Part shown: positions 33,381 to 45,933 of the stretch, one piece after another
How the letters are laid out: every line of letters starts with the position of its first letter
Numbering within the stretch: the first letter of the stretch is position 1
NCBI RefSeq assembly: GCF_050947875.1
Contig: NC_134572.1
Coordinates: 159,113,105 to 159,177,104 of the forward strand
Length of the DNA: 64,000 nt
Origin: Dermacentor variabilis
Lineage: Eukaryota; Arthropoda; Arachnida; Ixodida; Ixodidae
Reading direction: 5' to 3'
Made by a program: the position numbers and the translations under genes
Notes under the pieces: generated by a model
Database searches by the model: none
Seen by the model: the letters and a program-made list of their open reading frames with translations, nothing else
Told to the model about the DNA's origin: nothing

Positions 33381-36300
33381 TCAGCGATGGAATTGTGCTT
33401 GTACGCGTGTACATACGAATGTGTATATGATTTTTGCGAGTTTTCGTACGCGTGTGCGTGCATGTGGTTCCATGCATGTTTCTGTGCGTGCGCGCATGTA
33501 CGCATTGTGTGCAAGTGCGTGCCTAAGCGTGTATATAGGGCGCCCCACGTAATTTGAGCCAGTCTTTAAAAGCATACAAGCGCCACGCAACTGGGCAGAA
33601 CAAAATTAATGGTGTTTGCCATCGCTTAGAGATACTCAGATTATTTTTTGCATTCCGTCTAAATACATAATTAGCCTCATTTTTTCATCAACTTCTCAAA
33701 TATTATAATTATAGGATAAGTGTCAATGAAAAAAATGCATTGCAAGAAGAAGAACTCCCGAAACCGCATCCTGTTGCTCAATACGTGCTACATAAAAGGA
33801 TTTTTTCGAGCTTGAAAGGAGCCCGCGAATAAACGCAAAATTGCCGCGCGACTGGCCGCTCGAGGCACTTTGCATGTATTCGCGTGCTTGTCTCGTACTT
33901 GAAAAAGAAAACACTTTTACGCAGCACGTATTGAGCGAGAGAAGGCTGTGTCGGGAGCTTTTCTCGTTGCCCTACAATTTTCTCATTGACGCTTTTCATC
34001 TGATATTTGAGGATTTGATTGATTGATAAATTGAAACTAATCGCTCAATCAGGCGGAATGCCAAAACGTAATCCGAGTATCTCCAAGCGACGGCAAACGA
34101 CACAACCTAGGTTCATGTCCAGCTATACGTGGCATTTGCATATACCTCAGGTTTGGCTGCTGGGAAACACGGTACGTGTGTGTGGGCGCCTGCGTGTGGC
34201 CTGAGCGTGTTTGTGTGTGCGTGCACGTGTTCCCGTGTGTACCTACGCGTGGGCGTGCATGTGCGCTTGTGTGGCTGTTCCTGTGCATGCGTGCGTGCGT
34301 GCGTCTTCGCGAAATCACCATAGTCCCGAATCTAGGCCCGCCGAGCGCGTTGTAAAATGGTGTCGCTGCATCACAGATGAGAGATGATAGTTCCCAATAG
34401 CGTAACAGCGAAAACTTCGCACGCAGGCAAATGCTAATCTCCGTCAAAGTTTGCGTTCGCGGTCTATACGTGGGAGATAGATGGTATTGTAATTATTACC
34501 CCGGGAGTCCCATAGTTCCTACATTATACAGGATACAGTGCATCCTCTACACCTATTCTCCCCCGGCAGCCACCGCATTTTGACAACGCTGTCCGCGAAA
34601 CGCTAGTGGGAGGAGAAATAATAACGCGCTGCTTCAGTCGAGCCACGAAGATAAACGCCACTTTCGGCACGTGTTCTTTAGGACAAATAATGAAATATTG
34701 TCTCGCTCGAAAGGGCCTCGCGGTATCAGCCATCTATAATTACTAGCTAGTTCGACGCCCACGGTCAGCGTACAGCCATCGCGTGCAACGTCGAAATTAC
34801 ACTTCGATGTCCTAATCACTGCAGTGTACGCGTGCAGGGTTTGAAAACGCACGCTGTTGCCATGGGTGCCGGTATACACGGTCTTTGGGTCGTCGGGACT
34901 CCGTGTAAACGCACCTGCGACGAATGCTAAGTCGGTATACCCCACGTGATTACGCCAAAGCGTTTTACGCGGCGCGGAGCTAATGACGATGATTAGCGTG
35001 AAGGAAAGAAAGAACGGAAGGCGGGGAGGCTAACTTCGCGCGAATGTTTCGCTCGCATATATATTGGCAGAGCCGTTCCGATCAATTTGCGGCTCGAGAT
35101 TGACGCAATTTCGGCGCCGACCGCTGTTGTATAGCAGACAGGTGCTTTTCCCTGCACGCTGAGCCTGTGGTGTTTCGAGCCCCTTGTTCTCCGTTACAAA
35201 GGTTGAATCCTGCTTGCGAAAGTTCGACTCAAAGGGCACAAGTTATTTCTCGCTTTCTTTGATTTGAATTGTCCCTTATTTAGTGATGTTGGTACGGAAA
35301 CCCTTGCTTGACCGTGCATATACCATGGTGTCGTTGTTTCGAAGCTGCGCTCCCACACTCCCGCTTTTCTTTAGTAGACCTGCAGTACCTGGTGGTTGAC
35401 GGTACCATGGCAAGTAAACGTTTGCATGAGAGCCTGCGGTGCCGCTAAAGAAAAGAAAAGAAAAAGTAACAAAATTCGTCCACCATAGAACTGTGGCAAA
35501 CGCTACATTCATCTAACATTTCCATACCTAGGCTGAAAAATAAACTTCTGTCTCTTTCTATATTTTCTTTTTCTTATGGCCCTCGCTCTCTGCAAACTTT
35601 AATTTTCTCGTGATTATAGATACTATGATTGTCCGTCACCCGTGCACACACCGGGATTACCGATCGCGTGGTTGCCGGTCGGGCAGAAAATTCAAACGAG
35701 CGCTGCAGTCTGTTCGTCGTCACCCACGCATTACCGCATGACGTAGCTCTCAGTAGAACTCACGAAGCTGCAACGTAATAGGTGGCGTTCGAATCTACGA
35801 CCCCATAGGGCGGCGCCCTCTGGATTTAAAATGATGACCCCAAAGGCCACGGTTATGCCGGTTGAATGGGGCGCTGAAGCAATTTTGAGAGCCGGAAACA
35901 CGTCATAGACGTTGGCCGCTGGACACCACCTAATGCAGCGCAACAGTACAAAAGATTAATGTTCCGCGAAAACACTATTATATACTACGAAACGAAAAAT
36001 CCGAGGGCGCCTAAGCACTTCCTATGAGTTGTAAATGCGAAAGCATTACTGCCCAATAGAAGGCCGCTGATCGAGTGGCCCTTCGAGTTTTGCGCTGCGA
36101 GTAGTGTATCGTAGCGGTAAGTGCTGCCCGCGAGCCAGCAAGCAGCAGCAGCGTGTGGCGCCAACGCCGCATGCCACGGACACCTTGCGCAATGAGAGAC
36201 TCTCCCCTATCTCACGCAGCACCTGGCGCGCTACTTCGGCAGCAGGTGCTCTTCCCTCTCGCCCGCTCTGCTCCGTCAAGGCGCAGCTCGTGACGTGGCG

Positions 36301-36408
36301 TCGCAGCCAAGCAGTGCGAATTCCGGAACAGTTTCGCTGCTCCAGACGACTGGCGCCGGATTTTTCGTTCAATGAGCCATTTGACGATTTCGCATCAAAA
36401 AAGCGCCT
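33381..36408. other. Unassigned DNA with GT-rich patches
   Basis: GT/GTGC-rich low-complexity sequence lies at about 33400-33535 and 34165-34305. A short AAAG-rich patch lies at 35445-35465. The block 36080-36370 is GC-rich with several frames but no domain. No genes or RNA genes recognised. Confidence 0.4.
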
Positions 36409-38800
36409 TTGCTCGACATGTGGATGCACGCGTTTCTCAATAGACTCATGGATTACCTCGAACCCGCCGTGGTTGCTCAGTGGCTATGGTGTTGGGCTGC
36501 TGAGCACGAGGTCGCGGGATCGAATCCCGGCCACGGCGGCCGCATTTCGATGGGGGCGAAATGCGAAAACACCCGTGTGCTTAGATTTAGGTGCACGTTA
36601 AAGAACCCCAGGTGGTCAAAATTTCTGGAGTCCTCCACTACGGCGTGCCTCATAATCAGAAAGTGGTTTTGGCACGTAAAACCTCAAATATTATTATTAT
36701 GGATTACCTCGAGGACAACGACTTATTTCCACATACCATGATTGGGTTCAGAAGACATCTCTCCACGCAAGACGCCCTTCTGCAACTAAAACACCAAATC
36801 ATTGACAATCCGGGGCGCTCGACGAGAGCCATCCTCAGGATGGACCTGAAGAGGGCCTTCGATAACGTTCGCCACGATGCCATATTGCGACAAATAGACA
36901 CGCTAAATCTCGGACTGCGAACGTACAACTACGTCCGAGACTTCCTCACGGGGAGAACCACTCGCATGCGAGTGGGACAACTAGAGTCAGAACAAATCAA
37001 CATCGGAAGCTCGGGCACCCCGCAGGGCTCGGTGATCTCACCGATGCTCTTCAACCTCGTCCTGCTGGGGTTGCCCGACCCATTGCTTCAAATTGAAGGA
37101 CTGCATCACACGCTATACGCGGATGATATTACGATCTGGACGACAACGGGCAGCGACGGAGCGATCGAGCAACGTTTACAACAGGCCATCCAGTGTGTGG
37201 AAAACTACCTCCTGGGCACGGGACTCGCCTGCTTGGCCGAAAAATCCGAACTGCTGTTTTATAGACCGGTCAGAAAGGGGAGCCCACCTAAACGCTACAC
37301 CCCCCTGGAAAAGCAAGAGATCCAATTAACGGCATCAAACGGCCTACCCATCCTGATAGCAGACAAAATCCGGGTACTAGGAATGATGATAGAGCACAAG
37401 GGTTGCAATGGCGAAGCACTTCGCAAGATAACAGCAAAGGCCACCAGCACGATGCAGCTCATTCGACGCATCGCCAACAAACACGCGGGCATGCGCGAAG
37501 GCAGCGTCATCCGACTCGCAGAAGCCTTCGTCATTTCTCAGATAAGGTACAGCGCAGCGTTTCACAACTGGGCGGTTGCGCAAAGAAACAAGCTCAACGC
37601 GCTCATACGCAAGGCGTACAATGTGCGTTGGGACTTGTGCCTGGAGTTAGCACCACCAAGCTCTTAGAACTAGGCCTACACAATACGCTCGAAGAACTCG
37701 TGGAAGCGCAACAAGTGTCCCAACTTGAGCGCCTATCCAAGACCCGGCCGGGCACACACGTGCTTGAAAAGCTCGGCATCACACACCATGCACTAGCAAC
37801 ACGGCATCAAAGTATAAATTCCAAGACCCATATGCGAGCAACTATACGTGCACTCATTGCCTCGCAACATGCACCCCCAACACCAGACGGGGAGGTGTAA
37901 AGCCAGGGCAAAACACATGAACAAAAGTTACTCTAACGACAAGGAGGCGTCTTCACCGATGCAGCCCGCTATCGAGACAGGAAGAGTTTCCTGGCGGCAG
38001 TTACTAGCCACCGAGGCAACCACCTCACGAGCGTCACCGTGAACACGGCAAATGCCGAAGCGGCAGAAGAAGCGGCCATAACACTGGCCCTCACACAAAC
38101 CAAAGCTACATACGTGATCTGCGACTCGCAAACGGCAATTCGAAATTTTGCAAATGGGCGCATCTCGAAAAAGGCGTATTACATACTCCAGCGACATCCC
38201 ATACACCAGGGAGAGGCCGACGTCGATAACCGAAGGCATTTGCTATGGATCCCGGCACACACTGGATTGAGCAGCCCCGACGAAGCGGCTCACCGCGTTG
38301 CTCGAGGTTTGACTCACCGAGCAGCATCGGAGGAAGAGCCCCCGCGGGGTACTGCCAACGTCTGGGCATGGGAGTATCGTATGACCAGGTTTCACGACAT
38401 CACGACACACTACCAATTACCAAGACGCGTATACCCATTCCCTCACGCTAGGTTAGACGGGACGCAAGCAGCACACTTCAGACAATTACAAACAGACTCT
38501 TACAGAAACACCAGACTCATGCACGCCATGTATCCAGACATGTACACTACAAACAGATGCACATCGTGTGGCGAGGTTGCCGCACTAAATCACATGTTAT
38601 GGGAGTGTCAGCACTTAACAAACAAGTCGGCCAGTACCGACCCCTCCGTCTCTTCCACCGCCAGCCTCCGCTCGCATTGGAAGACCGCACTGCTCAGCTC
38701 GAACCTGACAGCACAACTCTGGGCCGTCCAGCGAGCCGAGGAAGCCGCTTCGAGAAAAGGTCTCGGAACCGCGTCCGCGGCGGGTGCCCAGACCCACTAA
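36409..38800 (+). pseudogene. LINE family 2 ORF2 (reverse transcriptase and RNase H), broken
   Basis: After the SINE, a long frame (about 36700-37667) carries the RT: MIGFRRHLSTQDALLQLKHQ, ILRMDLKRAFDNVRHD, GTPQGSVISPMLFNLVL and the catalytic YADD in HTLYADDITIW. A frameshift near 37.65 kb leads to the segment with LERLSKTRPGTHVLEKLGI, and another to the frame 38039-38800. That frame holds RNase H (ATYVICDSQTAIRNFANG, LLWIPAHTGLSSPDEAAH) and the C-terminal knuckle RCTSCGEV...HMLWEC. The endonuclease and ORF1 are missing. It cannot mobilise itself. Confidence 0.86.
36462..36698 (+). repeat. Ruka SINE with perfect 14-bp target duplication
   Basis: Full-length SINE from CCGCCGTGGTTGCTCAGTGG to the ATTATTATT tail, with B box GGGATCGAATCCC. 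The duplication ATGGATTACCTCGA flanks it exactly at 36448-36461 and 36699-36712. The LINE reading frame resumes at the right-hand copy. The perfect duplication indicates a fairly young insertion. Confidence 0.95.
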
Positions 38801-38830
38801 AAAGACGCCGGACTCAAATCCTGTTGATTT

Positions 38831-40089
38831 GAAAATAAAATTTTACGCTTCACTTCGACATGTGGATCGCGATGAAATGATGGTTCTAATCCAATACTGC
38901 TCATTTTCGCGCTTCGCCAGTTATCCGCGTTATCAACGGGATCGGCCAGCCAGTGATATCGACAAGAAAGGAATAGAATCAGCCGAAAGGAATCCTTACG
39001 TTATACCGGCGGTGACCAATAGAATAACAACATTCTCCTTAAGAAGCATACGAGAATGTCGAACGCATCAGGAACCGCACTGGCGAAACGGATAATTATA
39101 ACGCGAGAGCTCTTCTTGTGATACTATAGGCAATCGGTATGTAGAGCTATGTATTAGCTGAGGCCACCACTGACTAACGACAAGCAGCCATTGCGAGCGA
39201 AAATCGGCACCCGATTCCAGCTGTCGTAGCCTCTGAGGACCACGTTCAATGACTACCTGCAGGTCAGACGATATTGCAAGTGCATACGCCACGGCTGCGA
39301 ATGGCGCTAGCCACCACTCACGGGTCTATGTTATACGGATGATACGTTTTCCCTGGAAGCAGACCGCCGGACGCCCTCTATGGGAGATAGCGCAATTCTG
39401 TCACTACAGGATCGCTTGAAGAGGTAGGCGTCCCTTGCTCAAGAAATTACATTACTATGTTAGCTAATTAATAAACTCTCGCGCATAAACTTCACAGTTA
39501 TTAACCTTAAGGCACATTTAGCACTGATATCGTGCTTATAGTAGCTGTTCCGAGAAATACATCCTCAAGTTCTGCTCCGAAATGAATTCATGCGCGTGCT
39601 AACACTTATCACCAAGGTGAAAAAGCCTTTTGCAGACAAGTGTTAATTAAAATATCTGTACATGCCATCGCAGATTTTTGATCACGTATCCATCAGAAAT
39701 GGTGCTATGGAAACAAGATGTCCGCTAAGTTGATTATTTCATTTCTGCTCGGCTTCAGTTTTGAATCAGGAGATGTACTTTAAGGATATCAGTTCTTACG
39801 GTAATTCGTGATAATTTGTTTGTCAGTTGACACTACACAGTGACTTCACAAGCATGTAATGCACGCCTCTTCAAACGATCCAGTTGGAACAGAATTGCGC
39901 TTTCTGCAGCAGGCGTTTACCGATAACTTGTGTTTTCTGAATTCTGACCCTTTCTGCGTATCTTCTACTACTTTTTTCGATTCTCTCCTTCTCAAAGAGT
40001 AGGCAGGCGTTGTGCTCCTTCTGTGGCAGTTGTCATCCAGCTCCCTCTCTATTTCCCTCTCTTCCTATTCTATATGTGTGTTGCATTAT
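38831..40089. other. Unassigned DNA
   Basis: No gene or known repeat recognised. The stretch runs from the LINE 3' end to the AAT microsatellite. Confidence 0.45.
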
Positions 40090-40103
40090 CGAATAATAAT
40101 AAC

Positions 40104-40185
<82 letters not shown>
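40090..40185 (+). repeat. (AAT)n microsatellite, about 30 units
   Basis: A nearly perfect AAT/ATA/TAA run with one AAC interruption near its left end. Poly-Asn or poly-Ile frames through it are artefacts. Confidence 0.97.
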
Positions 40186-42149
40186 TACGGAATGGTAGTA
40201 CGTAAGTAGCTATGATCCATGGGGCTAGTTTTAATTAGCCTTACTTAAATCGATGCCCTTAACCATCATCATCATCAGTAATAACAATAGCATCAGCAGC
40301 AGCTTGAGCATACCACTCCCGTGCTTTAGACAAGTGCGTTGAGGTCTCTACAGTGAATCCACGAGGTTTTCCTTTCGTAGGCGTCAATCGCTCCCCCCCC
40401 CCCCCCGCTCCTTCCCTTCACCGGCCGCCTTCTCTACATATCCAACGTCACGATGATGGACAAATCGGCAACAAAATTCAACTTCACATAGCTGCACCGA
40501 CGGCGTATAAACAGAAACTTCCTCAGCAAGCACCTCGCCGACAGTTTTTTTCTACACTGTCGTGGTCCCCCCTGGTAACAAGAACTGTTCGTGCAAGCGA
40601 GGCGACATCTCACGTACCGGTCCAAGTTGCGCGCCACCACGTTCAATCAGTCGAAGAGACAGTGGCCAGTAAACAACGGCAAGATATCAACAACTCTTCA
40701 CGGGCTGGGCTGAGCTGTCTCAGCACTGAGTCTATACCATTAACCGCACACGAACCATCTGGCATCCGGGACCCGACCCGGCTCTCGGCAGCAAATCTTT
40801 GTCGTCTCTCCGCTGCGATATTCGCGGCCTGTCCGGCCGCCACACGCTTGTACAGCTGGGCTCCTAAAATAAATTAGAACGTCTGAAGATCCCGTCAGCA
40901 CAGATGAGTCCACAGGTGGCACGATCGAAATAAGGAAAGGCCTATGGGCACCGGGATGAGAAAAATAAGAATGTTAAGCACATGACAAGGTAGAAAAGGA
41001 GCCTCAGTTTCGCATTCCGAGGGATGAAAAGGAACACTATAGCATCAAACCTATAAAGTTTAGACAAATAGAAGGTTGTTGTCAAACTCAGGCAGATTAA
41101 AATAAATTTTGAAATATGAAAGAAAGAACTTCACTTGCGCTGATCATTAGTACTGCGTAGAACTCGGCCTTCTACTGAAGAAGCATGGCCCGTGTTCACA
41201 AAATCATAGGCATAAAACTAATCCGAACATAGAATCGAATATCGAATATTTTCTCGATTTCAAAAAAGTGAAATATGAAGATTTCGCGAAGTCATATGTG
41301 AGCGTTACATTAACTATTTGACACATGTATGCAATACCGTTCGCAGGGGAATCTCCGAGCGATCGAGGAGATCAAAAATGAGAAACTGCTTTCATTTATC
41401 CGGAGATCTCATTTGCTCCCACGAGATATGCCTTGTTATTCTTTGTAATCAATTCTGCATTTTGTTCCGTCCACGTTCTTTTTTTGTTTGTTTGTTTGTT
41501 TGTTTGTTTGTGCACTACCTTGTCGTGTACTATTCCTGCTTTGGGCTGCAAACTAACTTAATTGTTCTTGTACAGGCGGTCCCGATACAGCCGACACGTT
41601 GGACGATCGCGCGCTATTGAGTAACGCAGGTTAACTGTTCAAAGCTCTCGCTGTAGTGTACATACATGTAAAGCAATCGTACAACTTGTCAAATGTCTCC
41701 GATAGATTCAAGGTATTCAAGAACAGCTTCAAGAAGCCATTATACCAGACCCCCAAAAACACAGTAAAGTGAAAACAGCACTGGTTCGAGAAATACGTTT
41801 GTGTATAACAGCATTAAATTCATAAAGGCGTAATCGTGAAATTATAAAGATATTTTGTAACTCATTTTATGATGAAAAATTTCAAATGTTATGCGGAGTC
41901 ACTCGGAATAATTTCAAGTTTTAACTTTGCTCGACTGCAACGGATAAAAACTGTAGCTCTCGAAATCTCTAAATTTAGTCCACTAGGGTTGAAGATTGGG
42001 TGACTTGGTATTGCATTTTAAAACTGTTACAGCGCAACATAGAAAGGAAGCAACAAGCCGAGCCGGCCAAGTAAAGGAACAGCGCGCTAACTTCCAACTT
42101 GTTTATTGGCATGTTTCACGAAATATATAGCTACAAGAAAGCATCAGAA
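40186..42149. other. Unassigned DNA
   Basis: Contains a C-run at about 40393-40406 and a short (TTTG)n at 41484-41512. A frame of 174 codons at 40353-40877 is Pro/Ser/Arg-rich at its start and shows no recognisable domain. No genes called. Confidence 0.4.
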
Positions 42150-42151
42150 CA

Positions 42152-42531
42152 TGTTCGACGTAGTAGTTCTGCGGAAACCCGCAAGGTGAAGAGAAGTAAT
42201 TAATAAAAGTAAAATCAGACATCCACCCATTTCGTAGCAGTTGTTACAAAGGAAACCCATACGGGTCGCTCGAAAGAAAAGCCTCAGAGTTGAAGAAAAA
42301 TTCGTCCTGGTCCGGGACTCGAACCCGCGACCACCGCCTTTCCGGGGCAGCCGCTCTACCATCTGGGCTAACCAGGCGGCTAGCAGATGGCAGGGCGAAG
42401 TCGAATTTGTCAACAACACGAAGCAAAGGCAAGTGTTTGACGTAGTAGTTCTGCGGAAACCCGCAAGGTGGAGATAAGTAATTAATAAAGGGAAAATGAG
42501 ACATCCACCCGCTTCGTAGCAATTGCTACAC
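42152..42531 (-). repeat. tRNA-like SINE flanked by a duplicated ~97 bp module
   Basis: The core on the minus strand (42376-42306) is a 71-nt tRNA-like sequence with a complete 7-bp acceptor stem (CCTGGTT with GACCAGG), TAGCCCAGATGGTAGAGC and GCGGGTTCGAGTCCCGG. The anticodon loop has C instead of U at position 33 and the D arm is irregular, so I read it as a SINE head rather than a working tRNA gene. A module of about 97 bases (GACGTAGTAGTTCTGCGGAA ... ACATCCACC) lies on both sides in the same orientation, at 42152-42248 and 42434-42531, about 90% identical. It differs from Ruka. Confidence 0.7.
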
Positions 42532-45030
42532 TGATTTATAAGTATAGAGGTGGACGAACACAGAGTTTTTCTAATACCAGTCAAATACGAATAGTAAGTA
42601 TTCAATATCGAATGGAATATGGAATAGTCAAGTGCAACACAGCAGTAGTACTTATTTTTATAAAATTAGCTACCCAGCGTGTAGTGCAAAAGACCGCTAA
42701 ACGTCAGGGCAAAAGGTCAATTTTAAGCATAAGATCGCTAAATGTCATTGAAAAAATTGCACTCGAACAGCATCTCAAGAACATTAGAGCCTTGTTGCAA
42801 AGAAGCCCTCCAAGAGATAACTGCTTCTGTTTGACCTAACTTACCCAAATTGCTAAATGGTAGCCGAAACAGATCAGAATTTGCGGAACGAAAAAAGAAT
42901 AAAAGATGTTGAAGGAACTGTGTGCCATAGATACATGTGAAAGGACTCGTTTCAAGGAAAACATCACAGATTATATAAAGTAAACGATAAAATTACTATA
43001 TGGCTAGACTGCCAAAAATACTAAATGTGGTTTTTACTAAAAGTAAAAACCACATGTCATGTCTTTCAACGCGAAACAGAAAACAAAGCATGCCATATCC
43101 ATTTTGTTTCTGCATTGCTTCGAAAACTTTTGTACTTCTCACACGTCTGATAATACGCGATACTTTGTTTAGTAGATGGAGAAACGTAACCTGGCTTTAA
43201 CAGCCGATTGTCCCGAAATATTTGGTTCATTTCGCGCATTCGAAAATACCACGTAATTCTTCTTCGAATAGGAATTCGAATAGTTCGCATATAGTACACA
43301 CACGCACACATACGCGCGCGCGCACAAGTTCAGCGAACCTTTCTAGACGCTCATGGTGCTTCGAGAAGGCGGCTATGCCCAAAAGGAGAAATTTACAGAC
43401 GATCAAGTTAATAGACCCTGGCTGCACACGGTGCCCAGACCAGCGTACAACTGTCCCACCCCGACATACAAATTCCGACACGCCCTTCACTGACGTACAG
43501 TTCCGGCTTGGCCTTCGGTTGTTGTTTGTTTTCGCAGGACACTGCAAGATGCGCAACCGCAGCAGCATCCCAACTCATTGCAAAACAGATAGCGTCGGCT
43601 GTTTCTGGGTCACGAACCGGGGCGATTTCTTTTTCCTCCGCCTCTTTTGCCGGCAACGCGGGGGAGGCCGAGGCTCGGGTTTGAACCGCAGATTGGCCAC
43701 GCGGCGAGTCTCCCACGGCCGCCGCGCGGAAGCACGGACCACGGTGCTCGCGTCGCGCAGACGCGTCGCACATGTGTGCGGCGCGGCGCGTCTCGTTCCC
43801 CCTCTGCGCGCACGGGAAGACGTGTCGACGCGTGGTTCCTCCCCCGGGTCGGCCGCGCGGCCTCTTCCCACGCGAGCGAGTCGCGCGCAAATGAGCCCCG
43901 AGTTCGCACCTCCGTCGAGACCGTCCAGGTTCCTAAAAATTGCACCAGGGGGAACTCTGGCGCTGCGATCGCTCGGCTGTATACCACGTGAACGATGGTT
44001 AGTGCATGGACCTGTCAGATGTTCCTGCTTGCGCCTACAGAGGTTCTTATGGCTTTATTTATTCAGCTCTAACGTCTTCAATTTTCAAGGAAGTCAAAGA
44101 GGTTCGCACTGACTCTCCAATTGATGAACAGTGATAGGCAACTTAGAGATGTCTCTGGGGCAAACGTTTCAACTCGGGATATGTCTTTCCCAGGGCGAAA
44201 CGTTTCCTCCGGAAGGCATTTCTTAATTGTTCTATCTGTTGATGAATTTTCGAGCGAGTATAGTTTTCTAAACACAGCGTGGAAAGCCGTATCTGCGCTC
44301 AAGCGTAATCATTGTGTATTGTTGCATTTATATAGCGCAATAATTTGTTGAAAATGATCGATTTCCAAAGCTAGAAAGCTGGATGAAGCCAGGGGGACCA
44401 AGTTTAGACGAATACATGTACTAACGACCATTTAGAGCGCCTTAGATGCGGGGAGTGTTTCCACAGTGAGCTCCGCGCTGATGTATTATTTTTTGACATG
44501 TTGGCGCCACCGTATCATTCACCTGGTCGACCTGGAGAGAATGAAGGAAAAATAACCACGCTGAAGACGGAACTGAAAGAGCCCTCTTTCCTTCTTTTCT
44601 TTTTTGTGGAACTCGTGCTTAAACATTTGGTTGTCCCAAAATAACTATACCATTAGGACTCATGGCTACGACAGTTTTTTTCGCGTTATATTCATTGTGA
44701 AGTTGATTGTGTCCATAGCTCTGTTGCGATATACGTGGCATGGTTATTCTTTACGAGACCAACCTAATCTGAAGGACACCCGCGGTATGTGTTCTTTTCG
44801 AGAACGTACTGGCTCAACTGCTTCTATGCGCTACTTCCTGAATTTTTCTTTTTGCTGTTTTGCTTTTTTGTTACACTTGCTAGAACTTTGTTATAATGCG
44901 GGAACTCTGTCTGTGACCCACGTTATGAACGCCGCGTGAAGGTTTCTGGTCTTAATATGAACTGTCCTGTGATATGGCGGTATGTAATAAGTGTGACTGA
45001 TATTTTTTTTTTTCAGCTAGGTGCTCCCAG
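42532..45030. other. Unassigned DNA with a CpG-rich block
   Basis: No genes recognised. The segment 43560-43960 is strongly GC- and CpG-rich and carries long overlapping frames on both strands, as expected for CpG-rich sequence with few stops; none shows a domain. A CA/CG-rich stretch lies at 43292-43324. It could be an unmethylated promoter-like island, but no exon can be assigned. Confidence 0.45.
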
Positions 45031-45255
45031 GCATTGTAGCTTAGTGGCGTAGCGCTGCTAAGCACAAGGTCGCGGGATCGAATTCCGGCCGCGGCGGCCG
45101 CATGTCCATGGGGGCGACATGCATAAAACCCCGTGTACAGCGCATTGGGTGCACATTAAGGAGCTACAGGGGGTTCGAATTATTTCGGAGTCCCTTGCTA
45201 TAGCCTCATAATCCGATCTTGTTTTAGGCCCATGAGACCCCGAAATGTAATTTTA
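45031..45255 (+). repeat. Ruka SINE, diverged
   Basis: Has TTGTAGCTTAGTGGCGTAGC, the B-box variant GGGATCGAATTCCGG, CATGGGGGCGACATG, GGTGCACATTAAGGA and CCTCATAATCCGATC. It has many substitutions relative to the copy at 36.46 kb, so it is an older insertion. It lies about 100 bases upstream of the LTR retrotransposon. Confidence 0.85.
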
Positions 45256-45610
45256 GCAGTTAGGGGCTACATAAACTGCGTTTACGTTGTCCGTCCGTCC
45301 TGCCTGCGCCCATTCTTGTCACGGTCGTCACCGACGAAACACAATGTTGTTTACTGCTGTTACGTTTCGCCTACGACGCGCGGTATAGCCGGCGCGGATG
45401 CAACGGACGCCGGGGCTTCGGTCAAAGCGGCAGACATTTTGGCCCGTTCGGCGCCGCTGCTACGCCTCCCCGCCAAGCGCGTCCAGGCATGTTCCAATGC
45501 CACGTGTCTTCGGTGTGCGTGTGTGTGTGTGTGCATGTTGGTGCCCACGCTTGTCAAAGCGCGGCGGCCGGGGAGAGGAGCTCCCCCAACTGTGAAGCGA
45601 GGAGGTCTGA

Positions 45611-45757
45611 CCGGCCCGGCGGATGCGTCACCCACTCATCCCAACGTGCCCGAGCGGCGCCGGCCCTGCGGATGCGTCACCCACTCATCCCAACGTTCCC
45701 GAGCGGCGCCGGCCCGGCGGATGCGTCACCTACTCGTCCCAACGTGCCCGAGCGGCG
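45611..45757 (+). repeat. Three tandem 49-bp units in the LTR U3
   Basis: Units start at 45611, 45660 and 45709, each beginning CCGGCCC-GCGGATGCGTCA and containing CCCAACGT and CCGAGCGGCG. They lie just upstream of the TATA box, like an enhancer array; a partial fourth start is followed by CACGTG. The same units occur at 51613-51759 in the 3' LTR. Confidence 0.93.
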
Positions 45758-45811
45758 CCGTCACGTGCGCCCCCTTCCAGAGACGTTCCTTCTTGCCCTC
45801 GACTCCGAGAG

Positions 45812-45818
45812 TATAAGA
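45812..45818 (+). promoter_or_regulatory. LTR TATA box (TATAAGA)
   Basis: GAGTATAAGAGC lies about 50 bases after the tandem units and about 115 bases before an AATAAA signal, placing the transcription start (U3/R border) near 45840. The same string is in the 3' LTR at about 51814. Confidence 0.75.
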
Positions 45819-45927
45819 GCAGCTGCTCCCGGACGCCGAGGGAGGGCTCCGATTTCTTCTGTTGAGTAAAGTGCACTCCCGTCTCTCTACTTCGGTCAAC
45901 CTGACCGCCAACTCTTTGCGATGTTAG

Positions 45928-45933
45928 AATAAA
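45928..45933 (+). terminator. LTR polyadenylation signal (AATAAA)
   Basis: TTAGAATAAACAAG followed by T/G-rich TTGTTTTGTTGTT is a typical signal with a downstream element. The copy in the 3' LTR at 51930-51935 would end the element's transcript. Confidence 0.75.

Larger units (their letters stand above)
36409..38830 (+). mobile_element. LINE family 2, 5'-truncated copy with a nested Ruka SINE
   Basis: A plus-strand LINE starting inside the RT domain (AFLNRLMDYLE) and running to the 3' end near CGGACTCAAATCCTG. Its 3' end and RNase H match the minus-strand fragment at 11.4-12.5 kb. A Ruka SINE with a 14-base target duplication interrupts the RT. The exact 5' truncation point is uncertain. Confidence 0.85.

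Noticed and set aside
40012..40209. Poly-Ile and poly-Asn frames
   Set aside because: Translation of the AAT microsatellite.
40353..40877. 174-codon Pro/Ser-rich frame
   Set aside because: Begins in a poly-C run and shows no recognisable domain or splice context.
42306..42376. Functional tRNA gene on the minus strand
   Set aside because: The acceptor stem is perfect, but position 33 is C, the D arm is irregular, and the sequence is embedded in a duplicated repeat; read as a SINE head.
43222..44112. 296-codon plus-strand frame as a gene
   Set aside because: It lies in CpG-rich DNA with equally long frames on the other strand. Its start runs through a CA/CG repeat and no domain is visible.
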